Below are positions 1 to 10,500 of a stretch of DNA of 23,292 nucleotides, piece by piece. The position numbers were made by a program, and so were the translations under genes. The notes beneath the pieces are model-generated. The model ran no database searches and was not told where the DNA came from. It saw only the letters and a list, made by a program, of their open reading frames with translations. Position 1 is the first letter of the stretch. Each line of letters opens with the position of its first letter. Location: positions 1 to 23,292 of the forward strand of contig JAGLQA010000101.1 in the NCBI GenBank assembly GCA_023137075.1. The letters are read 5' to 3'. Origin of the DNA: Candidatus Aminicenantota bacterium. Lineage in GTDB: Bacteria > Acidobacteriota > Aminicenantia > UBA2199.

Positions 1-2
1 TT

Positions 3-1529
3 TCGCAATTGATCCCGCTTTCCAACTGGCTCAGTCGATATCTGCAAGGTGTATTGGAAAATAAAGATAATCCCTATTTCCAGGATTTCGCTCGCATTAT
101 CGAGGATGAAAACTGGACCGGCGTGCTGATCCTGAAAGTAGATGTCCGCATTCCTTCCAGCCTAGCCGGTATTATCGCAGGGGTGTACGAACCGGAGAAA
201 AACTTATTCGCCCACCACTTAGGCATCGAGATCAGCCAGATAGATGGAACGGAAGTGCAGCAAAAAGATTCCAGTTCCCTTTTCGGCCTGGTCTATTACG
301 TGAATCCCGATTACGACGACAGCAAAGCCCCCCACGCCATCGCTCCTAAGGATTTAAACGCCACTTTCGACTTCACCCTGCTGACCCTTAAAGCACTCTT
401 TAAAAACACCCGGGTAGCAAAATTTGAGAGCCTGGCCCAGTTGGTTCTGAACAAGATTTACGGCTCCGCGGTGGAAAAATTGACAGTACCCGATAAAGTC
501 GGCAAGAAGGAGCCGGGCAATGTATACAATGCCATCCTGCTGGAAGGAGCCTACCAGTTGAATGGTGACGCCCCGATCTACAGCCTGGCTTCCACGGAGA
601 CAAACTTTTACGACATGAGCAACAATATTTTGGATGAGGTCGTGATAGAGACCGCTCAAATGTCCACCCGCGACGAGGGCAGTACCAGCGGCAAAGTCGT
701 TTCCTGGATCGCCATGTCCGGTTACATGACATTTACGGTGCTAAAAGATACCAGCGGCAGCGATAAACCGCTGCCGGATTTCGATATCTTTTCATTCGGC
801 ATGGAGAATGGCGGGCTCAGTTTCAGTAACCTGGGGATCAAAATCGAGTACTCCGACGCTGAATCTCTTGAAATGGTGGAAGAGGAGATCGCTTTTAATA
901 CGGCTGCCAGTAAGGCGCGAGAATACAGCCTGTTTCCCAATTTCCAGATGGAACTTCAAGGACTGGTTACCGGCAGCGGCGACAATTCACCCGACGGCAT
1001 GGGATACGCCACTGTGGCTACTGCATATGGGCTGCAAGGGGTTTCGGGTAAAGACTGGCATGGGCTGGTATTCAAATTAAATATGGGCACGCCCGGGGCC
1101 CTGGCCGCTAAAATCAATCTCAGTTCTGCCTTGATGCTGGCCTGGGCCGACGATTCCGGCGCTCAAGAGGGCGACACCGGTTATCAAGCCCTGGTGGGCC
1201 TGCAGTTGCCCGGGGCCGGTGCCGGGGGCGAATTGTTCAGCCTGCAAACCGTAATCAAGCTGTCTGTGGGCATGATTCGCCTGGATTACAACGACGACCC
1301 CAAGAAAAAATCCTTCCTGCTGCTGCTTAATGAAATCGCGCTAAAGTTCCTGGGTTTATTGAAAATCCCACCAAATGGTGCTACTTCTTTCTTTCTCTTC
1401 GGCAACCCCGATGCGAAAGACTCTACCGGCCTGGGCTGGTATGCTATTTACAACCAGGACCAAAAAAAACCGGATTGCTCGAAAACGTCGGCCACAATCT
1501 CCGGCGAAAGAAAGCAAATATCGGTATGA
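3..1529 (+). CDS. Partial beta-rich protein, partner of the giant protein (DUF6603-like)
   Basis: The reading frame is open to the left edge of the window, so the 5' end is missing; the first possible start (TTG at 9) has no ribosome binding site and is unlikely to be real. The visible 508 codons encode a beta-strand-rich protein of unknown function, with no membrane segment. Its last third alternates short hydrophobic strands with Gly/Asp turns and closes on an aromatic tail (GLGWYAIYN), a style I associate with DUF6603-type proteins; this is an impression from sequence style, not a search result. The stop lies 13 bases before the ATG of the 3920-residue gene, and that gene's ribosome binding site (GGGAGG, 1531-1536) fills the gap, so the two are almost certainly one operon and their products probably act together. 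High confidence that it is coding, low confidence on family. Confidence 0.8.
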   Translation, partial: SQLIPLSNWLSRYLQGVLENKDNPYFQDFARIIEDENWTGVLILKVDVRIPSSLAGIIAGVYEPEKNLFAHHLGIEISQIDGTEVQQKDSSSLFGLVYYVNPDYDDSKAPHAIAPKDLNATFDFTLLTLKALFKNTRVAKFESLAQLVLNKIYGSAVEKLTVPDKVGKKEPGNVYNAILLEGAYQLNGDAPIYSLASTETNFYDMSNNILDEVVIETAQMSTRDEGSTSGKVVSWIAMSGYMTFTVLKDTSGSDKPLPDFDIFSFGMENGGLSFSNLGIKIEYSDAESLEMVEEEIAFNTAASKAREYSLFPNFQMELQGLVTGSGDNSPDGMGYATVATAYGLQGVSGKDWHGLVFKLNMGTPGALAAKINLSSALMLAWADDSGAQEGDTGYQALVGLQLPGAGAGGELFSLQTVIKLSVGMIRLDYNDDPKKKSFLLLLNEIALKFLGLLKIPPNGATSFFLFGNPDAKDSTGLGWYAIYNQDQKKPDCSKTSATISGERKQISV

Positions 1530-1530
1530 A

Positions 1531-1536
1531 GGGAGG
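1531..1536 (+). promoter_or_regulatory. Shine-Dalgarno site of the giant gene
   Basis: GGGAGG lies six bases before the ATG at 1543, directly after the stop of the upstream gene. It fixes the start of the giant protein and supports operon translation. Confidence 0.85.
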
Positions 1537-1542
1537 TGAAAC

Positions 1543-4500
1543 ATGTTAGAATGGTTAACTCAAATATTTGATAATGCCAATACCACGACACAGAAGGGCA
1601 CTAAGGACATCAACACAGCCCAGGTGAATGCCTTTAGAACGGAATTAAACAATAATAATCCCTTGATCCGGCTTTATGTGGGCACCGGCGGCTCCTGGGG
1701 AAATCAAGCCGCCACCGTCAATGTATTGCGCCGCATCGTGGATCCGCTGACAGATGAAAACCTGACCTTTAATTACAGCGGTACCATCGAGGTCTATTAT
1801 GCAGGTGGAGATACCACACTGCAAAAACTCTATAACCTGCTGCCGGAGATGAACGGACAACCCGAACATGGAATTAAAAACGCCACTGTCAAGCTGATTG
1901 CTTTTAATGCCCAGCAGCCGCCGGTTGACAACGTCAATTTCGGGCTCACGGGAGCTATCGACAGCAACACCACCGACCTGGCGGCTGCCCTGAATGTTAA
2001 TTATTTTGTACAACTGCAGCCCTATAATTACACAAATAAAGACTCCCTCTGGTTTAAAGGCGGTCGTGATAAGGTGGACCTGGACGAAGTCCCGGAGCTT
2101 AACAATCCCTCTTTTAAGCGCCGGGTCTTCTTCGTGCCGCCTTCTACCTACGACAATCCCGATTGGAGCAAATATGATACCGACGGCGCCAAAGTGCTTA
2201 AGTATCTTACCGGGGGAGACATGCTGAAGAGAATACGCTTAGTGGTTTCATACATTATTATGCCCCCGCTGGAAAATGTGATCAACACTTCACCCCAGGC
2301 GGCAGCCGCCATACTGAACGGCAGCCTGCTGCACTGGCAGGATAAGGGCAAATACAGGTACGCCGCCCCGGTAGTGGTGATAAACCTGAAACCCTGGGGA
2401 ACACCGGATGACGATTCGGGACTGCAAAAAACAGAGGGTTTTCTGGAAGGCACGATGACAAGCACCGAAGCCATTATGATCGCCAACGGCAATCAAAAAA
2501 CCCAACGGGCCTTTGACGCCCGCGCCAAGTACATGAAATCCTTAGATGCCCGGAACCGTTGGAATTACCTCAACTATCCCGACTTAACTGCCGCCCAAAA
2601 CGCCGTGGGCAGCATCACAGGCAAAGATGACCAGGTGCTCTTTATCCAATTGGGCCCGCTGCCGCAGCCGCTCTATTACTATGCACTTTTCAAAACCAAT
2701 ATGTTTTCGATTTTCGAGGGCGCCAACTCGATGTTGGCTGCCATTAACATGGGTAAATCCTTTTTAAACGCCCCCCGCATGGGCAGCCCGTTGGACAGCG
2801 CACTATATCCCAACATTAACCGGGGATTATTCAGCAGCTCACCGCCTATCACCGACCTGGCCAGTGCAGCCAACCAGTTGAATTACAGCCTTGATAACTG
2901 GCCCACAGCCAACAGCAAGAATCCCTGCGTACAGATGGGTTCCTTCCTGCAAACTCTCACAAACCAGGTTAGTGTTAGTGACCCAATCCCCAAGTACTTC
3001 ACCGATATCAAAAATTTTTACGCCACATCGGACCAGGACAAAATGAATGTGGCATTGGCCTATATGATGAACATATACCAGCAGGACCACCCGACAGGCA
3101 TGGAGGTGGCATGCTTTACCGACGTGCTCTTAAATAAGGATGAAAATCCCCTCAACGCCCTCTGTAAAGAATTGCAGGAGAAGGTGAAGATCGGTGAGAA
3201 ACTGGATTTGATACCGGGCGTCATTGCCGGGGGCAATATCAACACCATCCTGCTCAACCTGCTCAAGGGCCTCTCCGCCACCCTCTGGCTGGAAGTGGAA
3301 ACATTCAGCAATAACTGCGGCGATGATGTAAAGGAAATTACCCTTACAGGCAGCACCGGCGTGTTCAAAGACCTCAATGTCACCAACACCATTGCCATAA
3401 TTTTTGATGCGCCGGACAATAAATTGCGCACCTCGGTGAAATTCGGCACCCTGGATCCCGAAAAGAAAGAAGACTACTGGAGCATACCGGGTGCGCCTTG
3501 GATCCAGATGTGGAATCCCTATTTGAAGATTACCGTTTCCGACGGCCAAATCCCGGTCACCGCGGAGATGGGGGGTACCTACAAACCCATTAATGCAGAC
3601 CTGAAAGTGCTGCTGCCTGTGGCACAGGACCAATGGTTGACTACTGTATCTTTCAGTAAAAATTACCCGGGTATCGCTTCCATCTTCCAGATGGCAGCCA
3701 GCGTCAATCTCGTACAATTGATGCCACCCCCCATTAATACCCTGGTGGACCTGGGTTTAAAACAGGTGGATTTCTATTACGACTATAAAAACAAAACCGT
3801 ACCGGCGCTGGGATTCATTATTGCCAATAACTCCAGCGATCCCCTGCCGTTAATCGGCAAAATCGCACTCGGCGATATCGAAGTGCAGGTGGCTTTAACC
3901 GAACCCCTCACCCCAAAAACGATGAAAACCAGGGCCAGTGCCACAGGTAAATTCACCATCGGCACCGGTGAAGATAAGGGCGTGATCGCGGTCAATGTGC
4001 AGTACCCCAACTGGCAATTCCAGGGTGGACTGGAAAGCGGGGAAATCAAATTCGCGGATATACTTGACACGTTCATTCCCGGGGTCTCACTGGAACTGCC
4101 GGGCCTGCCAACCATTACCGAGTTCAATTTCAACTACTTGAAAGAGAGCGACCTGTTGACGGTAGCCATGAAATTGAACATCGACTGGGATTTCGAGTTC
4201 TTCGGCAAAAACCTCTTCACTATAAAAGATGTGGGTTTCAGTGTCAGCCGCGAAAAGGTGAAAAACACCGGCAATGTCACCGGTAATGTGGCGCTCTTCA
4301 AAAACAGCGGTTCCGAAGTAGATCTTAATATCGGCGCTTACTACTTAGGAGAAAGTAACTGGCAATTTATTGCCAAACAAACCGGCGGCGAATTCGACAT
4401 CCCCGAACTGGTAAAATACTACCTGGAATGGCAAATACCGGACATCTTTCCTAAAGTGGACGGCCTCTCCCTGACCTTAGATTGGGGTAAACAAGGCACT

Positions 4501-7500
4501 TCCGGCTCTTCCACTTCCTTTGAATTTACCGCCAAAACCGCGTCACGCTGGTACCCGCTAAAGGAAGAATTACCCGATGTCTATGCCACGGGCAGCCTGA
4601 TGCTGGGCTACAACGGCAAAAAAGGCGCCGGAACCGGCAAGGAACCGGTGCCGCTTGCGGACAGCAAGCCTGTAGGCTCCTACGGGAAATTATCAGCCAC
4701 CATCAATCTCTGGAAAATCAACCTGGAAATGAATTACAATTTCGATCCCGATGTCAAGAACCTCTGTATCACCTGGTTGTTTATCACCGGCTGCATCGGT
4801 ACCAATAAGGAAAAAGAGACTATCGCCACCTTCAAATTAAACGGCAAATCCATCGGCGAGATGGTAGAGATGTTCGTCTCCTGGGCTACAGGCGCAAAAT
4901 TCGGTCTCGTCGCCCCGTGGAACGTGCTCGACAGTTTCACCCTCAATGCCTTTGAAGTGATTTACAACTTCACCAAAAAGAAAGTATCCTTTAAGATCGG
5001 TATCGGGCCCATCGATTTGGGACTCTTTACGATCAACGGCATCTCCTTAACATACAACCCCGAAAACACCGACAGCAAAGTGGAGATAAGCATCGACGGT
5101 TCCTTTGTCTGGCAATCGGGAGACAGCCTCTCCTGGGATCCCACCAAACCAGAATGCACACCCGCGCCTCCCGGAGGCGGCAACAAATACCTGGACCTGC
5201 GGTTGTTAGCCCTGGGCCAACACGTTACCGTGAACGGCCTCACCGACCAGCGCCAGGTGCAGGATGTGATCAAGATGCTGCGTGATTTGGAAATTCCCAC
5301 CCCGCCGGATATACCTGTGGGCGGCCCAAATCAACCGGTCTTCGCCCCTAATAACTCATGGTTCGTGGCCATGGATTTCGGCGTCTTGAAAACGGAAAAA
5401 CCGACCAGCGGCAAGGCGCTCCCGGCAGCAGCCGGCAGCAACCTGCCCGTATCCCTGGCGGACGAGGAGGCGGCGGAATACTTTATCCAACTCTCGCTGG
5501 TTTTTAACGACCCCATCCTCTACGCCCTGCGTATCGCCCTGGCCGGTCCCATGGCGAAAATCTTCAAAGGCCTGGACTTCCAGATCATGTACCGCCAGGT
5601 CTCGGATAATGTAGGCTGCTATTCGGCTCAAATCGCCCTGCCGGACATCATGCGTAAATTCCAGGTCGGCGTTGCCACCATAACACTGCCCAACTTTGCC
5701 ATCGATATCTATACCAACGGCGATTTCCAGGTGGATATCGGCTTTCCCTGGAATGAGGATTTCGCCCGCTCCTTCACCATAGAAGTGATTGTTTACCCGG
5801 GTATTCCCATCCTGGGGTCCGCCGGTTTCTATTTTGGAAAACTCAGCAGCGCCACCACGGATAAGGTGCCCAAAGCCACCAACGGTTGGTTCAACCCGGT
5901 GATTGTGTTCGGTTTCGGCGCACAGTTGGGTCTGGGCAAATCCATCGAATTGGGTATCCTGAAGGCGGGTTTCAGCCTGACCATCTTCGGTATTATCGAA
6001 GGTGTGTTGGCCCGCTTCCTGCCCTATAAAGCACCCACCGAAGAGGGCCTGCCCATGGAATTGCAGGACGGCTTCTACTTCTCCCTCAGCGGTACTGTCG
6101 GCGTGCAGGGACGGCTTTACGGAACAATCGATTTCGCCATTATTAAAGCGGATGTCAACATCGCAATCAAGCTCTTCCTGAAGATTGTTTTTGCGGCATA
6201 CGAAGACATTCCCATTACGGCACAGGCCTCGGTAAGGGTAAGTGTCAAGGTGAGCATCAACTTAGGGCTCTTCAAGATCAGCATTTCCCTCTCCTTCTCG
6301 GCAACGGTAAAAGCGACTTTTGTGCTGAAGAACCCGATGGGCAGCAATCCGCCCTGGGTTACGGATGGCACATCGGTTTCGACACGTGCCCTGCACATGC
6401 GCCGCATGAAGCGGGCGCAATACCTCTTTGCTGCACCAACGGACGATGTATCAGCATACACATTCAATCCCGTGTGGAGTAACCTGGAACCGGGGACGCA
6501 GTTGAAAATGGCTGGCTACCTGGCGCCGGTGCTATCTGTGGCAGGCGATGAAGCGAGCCAACCAACAGATCAAGAAGTGATTTATGTGGCCAACTTTTTC
6601 CTCGAAACACCGGCCCCGGTTCAAAAAGCCAATCCCAAAACCTCCGCCCAAAAAACACAGACAATAGATGGGGCCGTGCGAGTGGTAGAAGAAGAGAGTG
6701 TGGCTCACGAAGCACTGGCACGGGCCAATGAACGCCTGGCAGTCAAACGCTCCCTGGCAGGGGATTCCTTTAGCGATACTTTCGAAGACCTGGCCATCCG
6801 TATCCTGCAGTGGGTGATTGCGGCAGGTATGGACAAAATGACGCCGGACCAGGTGAACCAACAGGTCGTGACCCACGACTACTTGAGCAGCGCAATGGAC
6901 TACCTATCCAACGCCACCGCCATACCCATACCTACAACAGACGTCAACGACTTCCTTAATAACCAGACCGCGTTCCTCTTCACCATGCCCAGCGATGATA
7001 AACAAGTCAGTACGGTCTTTTTCCCCGCCCCCCCCGGCGCCGCGCTGAATGTGGGTGACTACGGTGATTGGAAAGGATTTAATTACTCTTTCGGCAGCTA
7101 CAACAGCAGTTCGGATAAATACCTGCAGGGTTTGAACGACTACTTCAAGCAGTTGAAAATCCAGGTGGAGCAGGAAGAAAACGGCTCGCAGGCAAAAGCT
7201 ATGGCAGACACATCCGGTTCCTCAATCGCCGACTTCGTCTTCGGCGACTACTTCGCCCTGGTAGCCACCCAGGCACTCCAGGCATTAATCAACGGCCTGG
7301 ATAACTTCAAATGGGTAATTAATGAGAAAAAAAAGGTGGGCGAGATCGTCAAGTGGGTCAATGACACAGGGAATTTGAGCGGCGACGACATTTTCAGCGC
7401 AGGTATGTTGTTCGCTGCCAACAAAGACCACAACCTGAAGGCGGATCGCGCCTTTACCATCAGCGGCATGACCTGGACTTCACCGGGCGGCGCATCCTTC

Positions 7501-10500
7501 ACCGATATCGCGGAGCAGAAACAATTTAACAAGCAGGTCGACGCCACTAAGCTGGCCGAACTCAACGCCGCCAATTCTCGCATACTGGCCGCCAATGTCA
7601 CCGTCACCTACAATAATGAAGATTATCTGACCTTAACCGGCGACTCCCTTGATTCCATAGCCAAACATTTTAAAATCGACGTACCTACCCTGTTAAAAGA
7701 TACAGATGTTTTAAAAGACCAGGCTTTGATAGAAGCCCTGGCAATCGTTACTATCCCGGGTTTCTCCTACAAAACGGGAAGCAGCGTTAGGCTGAGCAGT
7801 ATTGCGGGTCAATTCGGGATATCACTGGATTTCCTGGCAGACGCCAACACCGACAAAAAAGATATCTTCGACAACACCCAGGACCCGAACCTCAATATCC
7901 CCGGCCTACTGCAGTTCCAGGTAGGAGCATTGATTGAGGAAGCGGAGCGCACCTTAGGCCTGCAAAACCTCGGGGCCATGGCCTCGCGCTACTACCTCCA
8001 CGGCCTGCGCCTACCCACCGAGGGATTGACCGCCAACGCCCGCGGGCTTTTTGTCACCGGCAGCGAAGGCAGCTACAAATACCCGGCTCAATTAGGACTT
8101 TTCGCATTAACAGGCCAGGCCTTCCCCCTGCCGGATATTAAAGACCCCTCCGGCAAAAAAAGCGAGGACCCGCAATTCAGTTTTACCATTACCCGCGGCA
8201 GCGAAACCTGGTACAGCCTCGGTGCTGAGGGCAGCACATCCGTGACCTTTAACCTGACAGATAAGGACGATTACCAACGTTATCGCGATGTTTGGAATTT
8301 TGCCAAAGCCAATGTCCTGGATACCGAGATCAACCGGGTAGCTCCGCTGGCAGCAGCAGAAGCGCAACCGTCAAGGTTCCCACTCTCCCAGGAAATCTCC
8401 TGGCAGACCACGGTGGCAGTTACCTTAGCGCATCAAACCGTCACCCCGGACAACCCGGAGCCCAGGCTCTGGACTTTCCCGGATGCATTGGTCAATACAC
8501 CCCATGAAAACGGTGTACTGCCGCTGATGAAAGCAGTATTGGCCCAAACGGACGAAGCCACCGGCACGACAAAAGATGTAGAGGTCGATAACTACGGTTT
8601 CGGCACCCTGATCAACTTCAAGATCAGAACCATCCAGCCGGTGGTAGACAGCCCCACCACCGAGAAATTGTACGAAATTATAGCCGCCTCCACCAAAGAT
8701 ATCATCCTGCTGGAACGGCTGTTGAACCAGTTGCAGGGCAGCGATTCCGGTTTCCAGCAGATGGTACTACTCTACCCACCCCAGGGCTCTTCCAGCGATG
8801 TTCAGGGTTGGCAAATGGATGATCCTAAAACCTCGTTGATGGGCATCAGCCAGGTTAACCTCTCAACGGAAACCCGGCCGCCCACTTTTAGCCAGGCTTC
8901 CCTGGAGGCAATGACCGATGACGATACCGGCCTGGGAAATGTAATCAACCTGCCCACCGAGTTCCTGCGCCTCTTATGGGAAGCCAGTATCACCCGCCAG
9001 GGCGGTTTTTACCTGAGCTATATCTCCGGTATCGGCGGCGATAGCGAGGGACTGCCGGACCATATTTTCAACGACCACAACGAAGCCGACATCGCGGTAC
9101 TGGCGCTCTTCAAAAGCACAGGGAGTGAAGGCCAAAATGTCACCAACTATATGAATAGCGCCGCCACCAACCAGCCCTTAGACCTGGATAACGCGGCGCT
9201 AATCGCGCAGGTGATTCCCGTGGAAACCACCAGCGACAAGACCGCAATCACAGTCAAACCCTCCGACACATTGGTGGATATTGCGGAACTCTTCTACATG
9301 GATCCCGGGCTGCTGGTCTCCTTGAATCTTTCTACCCCGTTAAAAACCGGCGTCACAATTACAGTGGCCGGCGGTACCTACGAGGTGCCGCCCTCCGGCG
9401 TGGCCCCGGGCGGTGTATTACAGGATATCGCCAACTATTTCAATACCTCGGTGGACGGCATAAAAACGGCCAACCACCTACGCACCGGTTGGCCCGATCC
9501 GCTGCCGCTGTATACCGGTTTGAAATTACCGGACGTGGAAATCGAGATCGGTAAAACCTACAACAACGGCAAAGTGTTTACAACCTTCGGCGACCTGGCC
9601 TCCTATTACAACGCTCCCGGCGCCGAACTGGCGGCAGTTAACAAGGACAAAACCGGGCTCTTTAGCGAGGGTACGGTACTGAACCTCACCATAGGTCCCA
9701 ACAGCCTTTCGCCCGTCTTACAAGCCGGCGTGGCAGGTATCGACCTGGCGCGCAGCGCACCTCCTGACCTTCCGCAACTGCCTACAGATGCCGATTGGGG
9801 CAGAATCTACCTGCTCCACCTCTTCAACCTGTTGGGTTACCGTATCGCAGGGAACCATAAGTCCCCCCCTTATAACCCCTATTTTAACGAAAGTAACTGG
9901 GGACTGCCGGCAGGACCGTCTTATGAGGACGGCAGCACATCGGTCGATAAGATACAGGCCGCCCGCGCCCTAACAGAGGGAGACGAATGGGTCTACACCC
10001 AGGCAGTGCCTTACCCTGCCCTTTACGCAGATAAAAAAATCGCCATTAGCCCCACCAACGGCTTGCCACCCAAGGAAGACAACCCCTATTGGGGAGTGGG
10101 TGGGCTGCTGCAGTTGGAGTTGGAATGGCTCGATATTTTCGGCAATGAAATTCTCAGCCATTTCAATGCACCGCAGGCAGGCAGCCTTACACCGTTGAAT
10201 TTCCCACCCCAGGTCACCGGTTATACCGATCGCTTGTTGGGAGTAGGTCAATGGCCGGCAGTTGCCAACGCTTACCGCTTTCTGCCGGATAAGGAAGGCA
10301 AACCGACACTGGAAATGATGTTGGCCTTTGATAAATCGGCTTATGAAGAAGCGAGCAGCGCCCTAAATGCGGGAGATGAAGAGCAGAAATTGAAGATCGA
10401 ACTGGCGCTTAAAGCCTATCAACAAGTGTGGTACCAATTAAAAGATCCCAACGATGTTACCGTCACTCTCACTTCGACAGTTACCCCGGGAGTGCCTTCT

